A stretch of DNA of 64,000 bases from Mycolicibacterium cosmeticum (GCA_016197365.1 JACPVS010000010.1:124001-188000); one strand, 5' to 3'. Positions 46,355 to 54,954 are shown, numbered from the stretch's first letter. Numbers and translations are program-made. Notes: generated from the letters alone by a model not told the origin.

Positions 46355-46542
46355 ATTACATGCAACATAGTTCTCGACTGGTAGTAACAGCGTTGATTAC
46401 ATGTATTACGTCCACGTTTCAAGATGTGAACCCGGCGTAAGAACCTTGGGCATACTCGATCAAGTTGCCTGCATAGGCGGATATCAGCGTCGCTGGGTGG
46501 CACGTTAACACCGACGCAATACAGTTCATGATTGCATGTAAT
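46355..46542. promoter_or_regulatory. Three repeated ATTACATG(C/T)A(A/T) sites in divergent promoter gap
   Basis: Within the 280-bp gap 46325-46604, ATTACATGCAA occurs at 46355-46365, ATTACATGTAT at 46396-46406, and TTGCATGTAAT, the exact reverse complement of the first, at 46532-46542. All fit a symmetric ATTACATGTAAT core. Sites 1 and 2 are 41 bp apart, about four helical turns. They are probably operators of the locally encoded GntR protein, controlling both transcription units. No gene is present in the gap. Confidence 0.6.
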
Positions 46543-46604
46543 TACCGACCGGCCGATGTCTCGCCGCGCCGGCTGGCCCGTCCCCCACCCTATTCAGGAG
46601 CACC

Positions 46605-47780
46605 ATGAACCGAGCACACCTGCAGAAGGTCGCCGCCGCAGCCGCCGTGGCCGGCGTCGCGGTCTCGCTGACCGCTTGCGCCTACGGCGAGGACCAGCCC
46701 GCGGAAAGGCCATCGCTGCAACCAGCGGCCACGGCACAGCAGCTGACCGACGTCTGTCCCGCCGACGTAGGCATACAGCTGCAATGGCAGCCGCAGTCGG
46801 ACATGGGTGCGGTGTTCGGGATGCTGGGCCCGGGTTACCAGGTGAACACCCAAGAAAAGTCGGTCACCGGACCGTTGGTGGCCGCGGGCAAGGACACCGG
46901 GGTCTCGCTGACCCTGAAATCCGGTGGGCCCGCCATCGGTTTCCAATCCGTCCCGTCACAGCTCTATGTCGACGACTCGGTGATGATGGGCATCGTGCAC
47001 GGCGACCAACTGGTGGCCGCGGCCTCCGACCAGCCCGTCATCGGAGTGACGCCGCTGCTGAAGTACAGCCCGGCAATCCTGATGTGGGACCAGGCGTCCC
47101 ACCCGACGTGGTCGAGCGTCGCCGACATCGGCAAGTCCGACGCCACCGTCGTGGTGTCGAAGGATCAGATCTTCCCGCAGTGGATGGTTCAGAAAGGCAT
47201 GCTCAAACAGTCCCAGATCGACACCGGCTACGACGGCGCCCCCGCACGTTTCGTGGGCGATCCCGCGCTGGCCCAGCAGGGCTTCGCCAACTCGGAACCC
47301 TACACCTATGAGCACGACACCCCGGCCTGGAACAAGCCGGTTTCCTACGGCCTGATCAAGGACGTCGGCTACGACATCTATGCGTCCAACATCTCCGTGC
47401 GGTCCGATCGAATCACCGAACTATCACCGTGCCTGCACAAGCTGGTACCCATCATCCAGCAGTCCGGCATGGACTATGCGGCGGCGCCGGCGGCCGTGAA
47501 CAAGATGATCGTCGATATCGTCTCTCAGGACAGCACCTACTCCCCCTACACCGAGGGTGAAGCCGCCTTCAGCGCTGACCTGTTGGCAGCAAAGGGTTTA
47601 CTCGCGCCGGAGGACAACGGTTCGTTCGGTGTGTACGACCCGGCCCGTACCGCTCGCAACGTCGCGGACCTGCGCGCGGTGCTGGCCGCCACCGGCAACG
47701 TCGTGCCCGCCGACATGACCGCTGACCGCCTGTTCACCAATGAGTTCATCGATCCCTCGATCCGGAAGGCCACCGCATGA
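46605..47780 (+). CDS. ABC importer substrate-binding lipoprotein
   Basis: 391 residues. The signal ends in VSLTAC with Cys as lipid anchor. The mature part resembles NMT1/THI5-like binding proteins: PADVGIQLQWQPQSDMGAVF near the start, and paired lobes. It is the extracellular partner of the permease and ATPase on the opposite strand. The ATG follows CAGGAG. The next gene, a second oxygenase, overlaps the stop by 4 bp. Confidence 0.82.
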   Translation: MNRAHLQKVAAAAAVAGVAVSLTACAYGEDQPAERPSLQPAATAQQLTDVCPADVGIQLQWQPQSDMGAVFGMLGPGYQVNTQEKSVTGPLVAAGKDTGVSLTLKSGGPAIGFQSVPSQLYVDDSVMMGIVHGDQLVAAASDQPVIGVTPLLKYSPAILMWDQASHPTWSSVADIGKSDATVVVSKDQIFPQWMVQKGMLKQSQIDTGYDGAPARFVGDPALAQQGFANSEPYTYEHDTPAWNKPVSYGLIKDVGYDIYASNISVRSDRITELSPCLHKLVPIIQQSGMDYAAAPAAVNKMIVDIVSQDSTYSPYTEGEAAFSADLLAAKGLLAPEDNGSFGVYDPARTARNVADLRAVLAATGNVVPADMTADRLFTNEFIDPSIRKATA

Positions 47781-48745
47781 CCGCCGATATGACCGAACTG
47801 CAACGCGAACGGGCTATGGGGGCGCTCGGCACCGAAAGCGCGCGCGAGGTGCGACGCATCTCCCTGGCGGGTCTACCTGACCGGCGCGAAGAAGTCGCCG
47901 ACGAATTATGGTCGGCTGCAACGGATATCGGTTTCTTTCAAGTAGTCGACCATGGTATCGACCTCGACGCTGTGCGCACCGCGTTCGGCGCCGCCGAGAA
48001 GTTCTTCGCGCTCCCCGAGGACGCCAAGGCGCGCAGGCCCAAGCGCTTCAATTCGGGCTGGGAGCAACTGACCCAGATCCGGCCGTCGGTCGGTGTGCCC
48101 GATCAAAAGGAGTCTTACCAGGTCACGTTGTCGAACATGGTGGGATTGTGGCCCGATGAAGGCGAGCTTCCCGGCTTTCGCGCGACGCTGCTGGACTTCG
48201 AACACAAGTGTTGGCAGCTGGCAATGGAACTGCTGTCCCTGTTCGCCGACAAGCTCGCCTTCGACCGCGACTTCTTCACCCGCGCCCACGACCCGGCCTC
48301 GGCCACCTACCAAAGCACCCTGCGACTTCTGCACTACTTCGCGTTGCCTGCGGACGCAGATCTGTCCGGAGTCTGGCGGGCGGGTGCACACACCGACTTC
48401 GATTGTCTGACGCTGCTGTTCCAGCGTGCCGGGCAAGGCGGGCTACAGGTCTGTCCCGGTAAGGAGATGGCAGCTCAGGAATGGACCTCGGTACAGCCGT
48501 CGGAAGACGCGATCACCTGCAATATCGGCGACATGTTGATGCGTTGGAGCGACGATCTGCTGCCCTCCAACTTTCACAGGGTCAGGAGCCCGAGTCAGGA
48601 CGAGCACCGTGGTGCGCGCTACAGCATCGCCTTCTTCGCGCAGGCCAACAGTGAGGTCTTGATTTCGGGTCCGACCGAGAAGTACCCACCCATCAGTGCG
48701 AAGGACTATCTGCAGCAACGCATCAGCGCGAACTTTGCCGGCTAG
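47777..48745 (+). CDS. IPNS-like Fe(II)/2-oxoglutarate oxygenase B
   Basis: 322 residues. Iron ligands are HTD in AGAHTDFDCLTLL and the His of PSNFHRVRSP; the 2-oxoglutarate clamp is RYSIAFF. The N-terminal DIOX_N region has IGFFQVVDHGID. It is only distantly like oxygenase A on the opposite strand, so the two probably act on different substrates or positions. Translational coupling to the binding protein (ATGA) ties it firmly to the import system. Confidence 0.88.
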   Translation: MTADMTELQRERAMGALGTESAREVRRISLAGLPDRREEVADELWSAATDIGFFQVVDHGIDLDAVRTAFGAAEKFFALPEDAKARRPKRFNSGWEQLTQIRPSVGVPDQKESYQVTLSNMVGLWPDEGELPGFRATLLDFEHKCWQLAMELLSLFADKLAFDRDFFTRAHDPASATYQSTLRLLHYFALPADADLSGVWRAGAHTDFDCLTLLFQRAGQGGLQVCPGKEMAAQEWTSVQPSEDAITCNIGDMLMRWSDDLLPSNFHRVRSPSQDEHRGARYSIAFFAQANSEVLISGPTEKYPPISAKDYLQQRISANFAG

Positions 48746-48759
48746 CTACTGTCGAACTC

Positions 48760-49203
48760 ATGGAACGGGTACGACCGCCCTGGTGGCTCAAGTACGTCAA
48801 CAAGGTATTCATCGCACTGTCGAAGCTGGGCGTCGGTGGCGCGAAGGGTCCGCTGGTGCTGACGGTGCCCGGACGAAAATCGGGTAAGCCGCGCTCGACG
48901 CCCGTCACCCCGATGACGGTGGACGGTCACCGCTACATCGTGGGCGGACTGCCCGGCGCGGACTGGGTGGCCAACGTGCGGGCCGCCGGCGAGGCCTCCC
49001 TGCATCAGGGACGCCGCGCCACCCGGGTGCATGTCGTGGAGATGCCCGACGACGAGGCCCGGCCCCTGCTGCGGCAGTTCCCGGTGCTCGTGCCGACCGG
49101 GGTGGGCTTCATCCGCAACGCGGGCCTGGTCACCGGCCCGAACCCCGACGAGTTCGAGGCTCTCGCGGGCCGGATCCCAGTGTTCCGCCTGGATCAGATC
49201 TAG
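48760..49203 (+). CDS. Ddn-like F420-dependent nitroreductase family protein
   Basis: A 147-residue split-barrel protein of the deazaflavin-dependent oxidoreductase family. Landmarks are GPLVLTVPGRKSGKPRSTPV near residues 30-49, VGGLPGADWVANVRAAGEAS, and GRRATRVHVVEM. These residues bind F420 in Ddn of M. tuberculosis. The substrate is unknown. It follows oxygenase B by 14 bp but lacks an evident link to that pathway. Confidence 0.85.
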   Translation: MERVRPPWWLKYVNKVFIALSKLGVGGAKGPLVLTVPGRKSGKPRSTPVTPMTVDGHRYIVGGLPGADWVANVRAAGEASLHQGRRATRVHVVEMPDDEARPLLRQFPVLVPTGVGFIRNAGLVTGPNPDEFEALAGRIPVFRLDQI

Positions 49204-49209
49204 CCCTCG

Positions 49210-49485
49210 CTACAGGTGCGGGGCTTCCTTGATCTTGCTGTCCTGCTTACCGGCCGTCTGACAGAACGTCGACACCGACAGCCGGGTGCCGGTGATCTCC
49301 AGTTGCGCTGCGTCCTGGCCCTTTTCGTCCTTGAGCATCTTGGCAACCGCGTCGGTCTGGGTCTTCTCGTCGGCCTCCAGGAAGCTCTTGCACGAGGTGT
49401 CACCGCCGGTGATCGAGGGAGCGGAGCATCCCACCAGCAATCCGGCAGCCCCGACCATCGTCAACAAACCCGTAGATAACTTCAT
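49210..49485 (-). CDS. Small lipoprotein, possibly HdeA-like
   Basis: 91 residues. The signal peptide ends LLVGC with Cys20 as lipid anchor. The mature domain has two more Cys (TSCKSFLEADEKTQ and VSTFCQT) about 40 residues apart, helical and charged, reminiscent of HdeA-like acid-stress proteins; the name is a guess from pattern. The ATG at 49485 follows AGGAGGG, so upstream in-frame starts are rejected. It converges on the Ddn-like gene. Confidence 0.65.
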   Translation of the reverse strand: MKLSTGLLTMVGAAGLLVGCSAPSITGGDTSCKSFLEADEKTQTDAVAKMLKDEKGQDAAQLEITGTRLSVSTFCQTAGKQDSKIKEAPHL

Positions 49486-49580
49486 CGTCACCCTCCTGTG
49501 TTCTGCGCAGTAGGTGCGCGTTGGCGGCTCATTCATACCCAACTGCCAGCCGGGCGAAACCCGCTGCATACAGTCGGGGC

Positions 49581-50483
49581 ATGACCTTTGACCCGGCCCT
49601 CTGGCAGCCCGTCCCCGGTTTCGAGCTGACGGACATCACCTATCACCGGCACGTCGTGGACGGCGTGGCGAAGCCGACGGTGCGGGTGGCCTTCGACCGG
49701 CCGGAGGTGCGTAACGCCTTCCGGCCGCACACCGTCGACGAGTTGTACCGGGTGCTCGACCATGCCCGGATGTCGCCCGATGTCGGGGTGATCCTGTTGA
49801 CCGGCAACGGCCCGTCGGAAAAGGACGGCGGCTGGGCGTTCTGCTCCGGCGGCGATCAGCGCATCCGGGGCCGCAGCGGCTATCAGTACGCCGAGGGTGA
49901 GACCGCGGAGACCGTCGACCCGGCAAGGGCCGGGAGGCTGCACATCCTGGAGGTGCAGCGGCTCATCCGGTTCATGCCGAAGGTGGTCATCTGCCTGGTC
50001 AACGGGTGGGCGGCCGGCGGCGGCCACAGCCTGCACGTGACCTGCGACCTGACCCTGGCCAGCCGCGAGCATGCGCGCTTCAAGCAGACCGACGCCGACG
50101 TCGGCAGCTTCGACGGCGGGTTCGGCAGCGCCTACCTGGCGCGCCAGACGGGCCAGAAGTTCGCCAGGGAGATCTTCTTCCTGGGCCGCGCCTACGACGC
50201 CCAGACGATGTACCAGATGGGGGCGGTGAACGACGTCGTCGACCATGCCGACCTGGAGACCACAGGCCTGCAGTGGGCCGCCGAGATCAACGGCAAGTCC
50301 CCGCAGGCGATCCGGATGCTCAAGTTCGGCTTCAACCTGATCGACGACGGCCTGGTGGGCCAGCAGGTGTTCGCCGGTGAGGCAACGCGTTTGGCCTATA
50401 TGACCGATGAGGCGGTGGAGGGCCGCGACGCCTTCCTGGAGAAGCGCGACCCGGACTGGAGCGGGTTCCCCCGCTACTTCTAG
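49581..50483 (+). CDS. menB: 1,4-Dihydroxy-2-naphthoyl-CoA synthase MenB
   Basis: A 300-residue crotonase-fold enzyme closing the second ring of the naphthoquinone. Landmarks are VAFDRPEVRNAFRPHTVDEL, the oxyanion-hole region CSGGDQRIRG, VNGWAAGGGHSLHVTCDLT, DVGSFDGGFGSAYLARQ, and the C-terminal FLEKRDPDWSGFPRYF characteristic of MenB. The ATG at 49581 is chosen; upstream in-frame sequence is not conserved. Homologue of Rv0548c; an SDR gene follows. Confidence 0.94.
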   Translation: MTFDPALWQPVPGFELTDITYHRHVVDGVAKPTVRVAFDRPEVRNAFRPHTVDELYRVLDHARMSPDVGVILLTGNGPSEKDGGWAFCSGGDQRIRGRSGYQYAEGETAETVDPARAGRLHILEVQRLIRFMPKVVICLVNGWAAGGGHSLHVTCDLTLASREHARFKQTDADVGSFDGGFGSAYLARQTGQKFAREIFFLGRAYDAQTMYQMGAVNDVVDHADLETTGLQWAAEINGKSPQAIRMLKFGFNLIDDGLVGQQVFAGEATRLAYMTDEAVEGRDAFLEKRDPDWSGFPRYF

Positions 50484-50492
50484 GTTGTGTCC

Positions 50493-51362
50493 ATGAGCAA
50501 GAACCCGCTGCGCCGACTGTCCGAAGCCGTGCTGCTGACCAGCATGCGGCCCCCGCTCACCGAGTACCTGAGCCGCGGTCCCGAGGTCGAGTTGCGCGGC
50601 AAGCGCATCCTGATCACCGGGGCCTCGTCGGGCATCGGTGAGGCCTCGGCCCGCAAACTGGCCGCGTGTGGCGCCAGCGTCGTGGTGGTGGCCCGCCGGG
50701 CCGACCTGTTGGACGGCCTCGCCGAGAGCATCCGTGACCGCGGTGGCCTCGCCGAGGCGATCGCCACCGACCTGTCCGATCTGGACGAGGTCGACGCTCT
50801 CACCGCGCAGGTGCTCGAGAGTCACGGCGGCATCGACATCCTGATCAACAACGCGGGCCGGTCCATCCGGCGCCCGCTGATCGAATCGCTGGACCGCTGG
50901 CATGACCTGGAGCGGACCATGGCGCTGAACTACTACTCTCCGTTGCGGCTGATGCGGGCGCTGGTGCCCGGCATGATCGATCGCGGCGACGGGCACGTGA
51001 TCAACGTCTCGACGTGGGGCGTGATGAACGAATCGTCGCCGTTGTTCGGGGCGTATCAGGCATCCAAGGCGGCGCTGACGGCGGTCAGTCGGGTGGCCGA
51101 GACCGAGTGGTCGGGCAAGGGCGTGCACTCGACGACGCTGTTCTATCCGTTGGTCAAGACGCCGATGATCGAGCCGACCAAGGCCTTCGTCGGCATGCCG
51201 GGCTTGTCCGCCGAGGAGGCCGCCGACTGGATGCTCACGGCCGCGCGGACCCGGCCGGTGCGCATCGCGCCCCGGATGGCGGTCACCGCCAAGGCGCTGG
51301 ACAGTGTGGCCCCGAGCCTGCTGGGCGCGATCATGAAACGCGGCGCGCCCGCACAGGATTGA
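50493..51362 (+). CDS. Short-chain dehydrogenase/reductase (Rv0547c-like)
   Basis: About 289 residues. After an N-terminal extension of about 35 residues come the cofactor loop TGASSGIG, NNAGRS, Ser of NVSTWG, and the catalytic YQASK. The C-terminal tail is longer than in minimal SDRs. Homologue of Rv0547c, which also neighbours menB. Substrate unknown; ATG at 50493 or GTG at 50487 are both possible starts. Confidence 0.85.
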   Translation: MSKNPLRRLSEAVLLTSMRPPLTEYLSRGPEVELRGKRILITGASSGIGEASARKLAACGASVVVVARRADLLDGLAESIRDRGGLAEAIATDLSDLDEVDALTAQVLESHGGIDILINNAGRSIRRPLIESLDRWHDLERTMALNYYSPLRLMRALVPGMIDRGDGHVINVSTWGVMNESSPLFGAYQASKAALTAVSRVAETEWSGKGVHSTTLFYPLVKTPMIEPTKAFVGMPGLSAEEAADWMLTAARTRPVRIAPRMAVTAKALDSVAPSLLGAIMKRGAPAQD

Positions 51363-51392
51363 CGTTAGGTTAGCCATGCCATACTCGACCGC

Positions 51393-52340
51393 GTGTCCGA
51401 GTATGCGATCCAGGTCGAAGACGTCACCAAACAGTTCGGGGACAAGCGGGCCCTGAACGGCGTGACGTTCAGCATGGCCGCGGGCACCGTGCTCGGTGTG
51501 CTCGGGCCCAACGGCGCCGGCAAGACCACCACCATCAACGTGCTGGCCACGCTGGTCCGGCCCACCTCGGGCCACGCCAGGGTCGCCGGATTCGACGTTG
51601 TCACCCACGCCGCCGACGTCCGCAAGAGCATCGGGCTGACGGGCCAGTACGCCGCCATCGACGAGATGCTCACCGGCCGCGAGAACCTCATCCTGTTCGG
51701 CGAACTCAACGGTCTGTCCCGTGCCAGGGCGCACGCCCGCGCCGACGAACTCCTGACCGCTTTCAGCCTCACCGATGCCGCGGGGCGGCGGGTGTCCACC
51801 TATTCGGGCGGTATGCGCAGGCGCGCCGACATCGCCTGCGGGCTGGTCGCCGCGCCCGCCGTGGTCTTCCTCGACGAGCCGACCACCGGCCTGGATCCGC
51901 GCAGCCGGCGTGAGGTGTGGGATCTGGTCGGTGCCCTGGCCGGTCAGGGCACCAGCGTGCTGCTGACCACCCAGTACCTGGATGAGGCCGACGCCCTGTC
52001 GGATTCGATCGTCGTGATCGACCACGGCCGGGTGATCGCCGAGGGCACCGCCGACGAGCTCAAGCAGCGCGTCGGCGGCAGCTTCTGCCAGGTCACCCCC
52101 GCGCATGCGGCCGACGGACCCCGGATCGCGGCGGCGCTCGCCGATATCGCAGCGGGCCCGGGCGAGCTGTCGGCCGACCCGGACACCGGGACGCTGTCGG
52201 TGCCCGCCCCCAACGGTCTGGCCACCCTGAGCGAGGTGTTCCGCCGTGTCGAGACACTCGATATCGAGATCGCCGACATCGCGTTGCGCAAGCCGTCCCT
52301 GGACGAGGTGTTCTTCGAACTGACCGGCTCACCGACATGA
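51393..52340 (+). CDS. ABC-2 exporter ATPase (DrrA-like)
   Basis: 315 residues from GTG at 51393. Walker A is GPNGAGKTT, the signature is YSGGMRRRADIA, Walker B is VVFLDEPTTGLDPRSR, and the C-terminal extension of about 80 residues is typical of daunorubicin-resistance ATPases. Two permease genes follow with 4-bp overlaps. The exported compound is unknown; a lipid or drug is likely by family. Confidence 0.88.
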   Translation: MSEYAIQVEDVTKQFGDKRALNGVTFSMAAGTVLGVLGPNGAGKTTTINVLATLVRPTSGHARVAGFDVVTHAADVRKSIGLTGQYAAIDEMLTGRENLILFGELNGLSRARAHARADELLTAFSLTDAAGRRVSTYSGGMRRRADIACGLVAAPAVVFLDEPTTGLDPRSRREVWDLVGALAGQGTSVLLTTQYLDEADALSDSIVVIDHGRVIAEGTADELKQRVGGSFCQVTPAHAADGPRIAAALADIAAGPGELSADPDTGTLSVPAPNGLATLSEVFRRVETLDIEIADIALRKPSLDEVFFELTGSPT

Positions 52341-53074
52341 CCGCACTGGGCAGCCTGACCCGCCGCTCGGTGCTCGGCACCCTGCGCGACGGGGACCTGA
52401 TCTTCGCGATCGGCGGGCCCGTCGCATTCTTCGTGTGCTTCAACATCACCCTGCGCAACGTCATCGACACCGGCGGGATGAGCTACCCGCAGTACATCCT
52501 GCCCGTCATCGTGGTGCAGGCGATGATCTTCACCGCGATGACCACGGCCGACCGCGCGGCACGGGATCACTTGAGCGGCATGGGAATCCGGATGCGGTCC
52601 CTGCCCATCTCCGCACTCGCACCGGTGACCGCGCGGATGCTGTCCGCGTCGGTGCGCGCCGTCGCGGCCCTGGCGGGTGCGCTGGCGGTGGGGTACGGAT
52701 TCGGGTTCCGGCTACAGGCCGGGTTCATCGACCTGGTCGCCTTCGTCGGCATCGCGCTGGTGCTGTCACTGGCGCTGTCGCTGGGCGCCGACGCCATGGG
52801 CTCGGTGGCGGGCAGCACCGAGGCGGCCGGGCAGGTGCTGCTCATCCCGCAACTGCTGCTGGTCATGCTGTCCACCGGAATCGCACCGGCACAATCGTTC
52901 CCGTCCTGGCTGGGACCTTTCGTACGCAACCAGCCGGTGTCGGTCATCGCCGAGACTCTGCGCGGGCTGGCCGTGGGCGACCACGTCCGGATCGGCGCCA
53001 GTCTGGCCTGGTGTGCCGGGCTGTTGGTGGTGTTCGGCGCGATCGCGGTCAAGGCACAGCGGCGGCCGCGATGA
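52337..53074 (+). CDS. ABC-2 exporter permease 1
   Basis: 245 residues with about six TM segments in the DrrB arrangement, including a hydrophobic stretch ending AVAALAGALAVGYGFGF and GSTEAAGQVLLIPQLLLVMLS then the FVRNQPVSVIAETLRGL motif common to ABC-2 permeases. ATG overlaps the ATPase stop. It probably pairs with permease 2 as a heterodimer. Confidence 0.85.
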   Translation: MTALGSLTRRSVLGTLRDGDLIFAIGGPVAFFVCFNITLRNVIDTGGMSYPQYILPVIVVQAMIFTAMTTADRAARDHLSGMGIRMRSLPISALAPVTARMLSASVRAVAALAGALAVGYGFGFRLQAGFIDLVAFVGIALVLSLALSLGADAMGSVAGSTEAAGQVLLIPQLLLVMLSTGIAPAQSFPSWLGPFVRNQPVSVIAETLRGLAVGDHVRIGASLAWCAGLLVVFGAIAVKAQRRPR

Positions 53075-53862
53075 GCGTCTTCGCGAAGAGCAGCGGGCAC
53101 AGCATGATTCGGCAATCCCGCTTACACGCCCGGCGACTGCTGCTTGGCTGGCAGCGCGCCCCGGTGGTGCTGATCCAGTCGCTGATCTTCCCGACGTTCC
53201 TGCTGATCGTCTACTCCCTGGTGGTCGGCAGGTCGGTGCTGCACCTGACCGGATCGAGCAGCCTGTACGGCCTGGTGCCGATGTGTGCGGTGGCGGGGGC
53301 CCTGTTCGGCGCCATGGGCACCGGCGCGGCGATACCCGACGAGCGCGAAGCGGGTCTGCTGAGCCGGCTGTGGGCCCTGCCCGTGCACCGGGTCAGCGCG
53401 CTGGCCGGGCGGCTGCTCGCCGAGAGTGCCCGGGCGCTCATCGGCGCCGTGGTGATCACCGTGGTGGGCGTGGCGATGGGCCTGCGGTTCGTCGCGGGCT
53501 GGCCGGGGGCGATCGGGTTCGTCCTCGTCCCGGTGTTGATGGTGGTCGGGTTCGCCACGGTCATCGTCGCGGTCGCAGTGCAGTCCGGCGGCAAGAACAT
53601 CATCACCGGCTTGTCGACGGTGTGCTTCCTGCTGTTGTTCTTCAATTCCGGCATGGTGCCGGTCGACGTGTTCCCCGGCTGGGTGCAGCCGATCGTGCGG
53701 GCGCAGCCGATGTCCCCGGCCATCGAGGCCATGCGTGGGCTGGCCGGCGGCGGACCGGTGTTGTGGCCGGCGCTGCAGTCGGCCGCCTGGGTCGCCGGGC
53801 TCATCGCGGTGTTCGGGCCGATCGCCGTGCGTGGCTACCGGATCGCCGCCGAGAACCCCTAG
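53071..53862 (+). CDS. ABC-2 exporter permease 2
   Basis: 263 residues with six predicted TM segments, DrrC-like. The conserved ABC-2 tail is VRAQPMSPAIEAMRGLAGG, and EREAGLLSRLWALPVHR is the coupling region. The ATG at 53071 overlaps the preceding stop. The same frame is open upstream through permease 1, but that part is a shadow translation. It completes a three-gene exporter between the menB and VOC genes. Confidence 0.85.
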   Translation: MSVFAKSSGHSMIRQSRLHARRLLLGWQRAPVVLIQSLIFPTFLLIVYSLVVGRSVLHLTGSSSLYGLVPMCAVAGALFGAMGTGAAIPDEREAGLLSRLWALPVHRVSALAGRLLAESARALIGAVVITVVGVAMGLRFVAGWPGAIGFVLVPVLMVVGFATVIVAVAVQSGGKNIITGLSTVCFLLLFFNSGMVPVDVFPGWVQPIVRAQPMSPAIEAMRGLAGGGPVLWPALQSAAWVAGLIAVFGPIAVRGYRIAAENP

Positions 53863-53890
53863 CCGCCGCGCGCCGTGATAGACACGGAGC

Positions 53891-54262
53891 ATGGAAATCC
53901 TGGCCAGCCGGATGCTCATCAGGCCGGTGGACTATCCGAAATCCGTGGCGTTCTACCGCGACGCGATAGGTCTGGCCATTGCCCGCGAATACGGCGCGGG
54001 CACGGTGTTCTACGCCGGGCAGTCGTTGATCGAGTTGGCGGGGCACGGTGAGCCGTCTGCGGCCGGAATCCTGTGGCTGCAGGTGCGCGATGTCTATTCC
54101 GCCGAAACGGAATTGGCGGCTCGCGGCGTACCGATCACCCGGGCCGCCCGGGAGGAGCCCTGGGGCCTGCACGAAATGCACGTCACCGATCCGGACGGCA
54201 TACTGCTGATCTTCGTCGAGGTACCCGCCACCCATCCCCTGCGCCGCGACGTCCGCAACTGA
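53891..54262 (+). CDS. VOC/glyoxalase-fold protein (Rv0546c-like)
   Basis: A 123-residue single vicinal-oxygen-chelate domain pair. Features are DYPKSVAFYRDAIGLAIARE, LWLQVRDVYSAETELAARG, and HVTDPDGILLIFVEV with a Glu metal-ligand position. Homologue of Rv0546c; substrate unknown. It follows the exporter genes and is 10 bp upstream of the EthD-like gene. Confidence 0.85.
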   Translation: MEILASRMLIRPVDYPKSVAFYRDAIGLAIAREYGAGTVFYAGQSLIELAGHGEPSAAGILWLQVRDVYSAETELAARGVPITRAAREEPWGLHEMHVTDPDGILLIFVEVPATHPLRRDVRN

Positions 54263-54272
54263 AAGGCAACCC

Positions 54273-54593
54273 ATGGCCGAGACCAAGATCACCGTCATCT
54301 ACGACAACCCGACAGATCCGGCGGCATTCGAGAATGCTTACCCCACAGAGCAGTTGGAGGCCGCCCGGCGCATCCCGGGGTATGTGCGGTTCGAGGCGTC
54401 CAAGGTGTGGCCCAAGGAGGACGGCAGCCCGACCCCCGCGTGGCGGTCGATCGACCTCTATTACCCGGACTACGACGCCGCCAGCGTCGCCGTGACCACC
54501 CCGGAGGCGGGCGAATTCTTCGCGGCGATGGCGCGGCTGTCCACCGGTGGCGTGCGAGTGTTGTTCTCCGAGATAGAAATACCGCAGGACTGA
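54273..54593 (+). CDS. EthD family protein
   Basis: 106 residues with a ferredoxin-like fold of the EthD type: KITVIYDNPTDPAAFENAY at the start, IPGYVRFEASKVWP in the middle and EAGEFFAAMARLSTGG near the end. EthD proteins support P450-type ether degradation in some actinobacteria, but most members have no known role. It ends a long co-directional run starting at menB and is closed by a strong terminator. Confidence 0.82.
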   Translation: MAETKITVIYDNPTDPAAFENAYPTEQLEAARRIPGYVRFEASKVWPKEDGSPTPAWRSIDLYYPDYDAASVAVTTPEAGEFFAAMARLSTGGVRVLFSEIEIPQD

Positions 54594-54597
54594 ACCA

Positions 54598-54636
54598 AGA
54601 GAACACCCCCGGTCCAAAGGACCGGGGGTGTTCTCT
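54598..54636. terminator. Bidirectional terminator
   Basis: A perfect 18-bp stem (54598-54615 with 54619-54636; core GAACACCCCCGGTCC) with an AAA loop, between the EthD-like gene and the oppositely oriented DUF3349 gene. Confidence 0.9.
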
Positions 54637-54645
54637 ATGAGCGGT

Positions 54646-54954
54646 TCAGCGTGCCGGTGCCGCGAGGGGCCAGCCGACCGAGGCCAGCCGCGAGGCGACC
54701 TGGTGGATCTCCTCGGGGTTGGGCTCCTTCTCGATGATCTGTTGCACGGCGGCGTGGATCTCCGCCTCGGTCACCGGGTCGTCGCCGTCGCTGGAGCGCA
54801 GGATCGACTGCGCGGCCTTGACGACCTCGTCCTCGGTGAGCGAACGCTTCAGCAGGGCCAGCAGGGCGAAGTAGTCCTTGGGCGGAACACCTTCGGGATA
54901 GCCCTCGTGCAGCCAGCCGAGCACATTGTCGATGACGCTGCTGTTCTCGGTCAT
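54646..54954 (-). CDS. DUF3349 protein, copy 1
   Basis: A 102-residue helical protein of the mycobacterial DUF3349 family (Rv0543c-like), function unknown. The signature is WLHEGYPEGVPPKDYFALLALLKRSLTEDEV, ending in VASRLASVGWPLA. A second copy with the same layout lies at 56774 on the opposite strand. It is last in a pitA, Rv0544c-like, DUF3349 transcription unit, 10 bp after its neighbour. Confidence 0.85.
   Translation of the reverse strand: MTENSSVIDNVLGWLHEGYPEGVPPKDYFALLALLKRSLTEDEVVKAAQSILRSSDGDDPVTEAEIHAAVQQIIEKEPNPEEIHQVASRLASVGWPLAAPAR

Noticed and set aside
49533..52106. 857-codon open frame on the minus strand opposite menB, SDR and the ABC ATPase
   Set aside because: It is an antisense shadow of three well-recognised genes in high-GC DNA; its translation is low-complexity His/Arg/Gly-rich with no domain.
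52435..53070. In-frame 5' extension of ABC permease 2 through permease 1
   Set aside because: Upstream translation is Arg/Gly-rich shadow; the ATGA overlap at 53071 gives the natural start.
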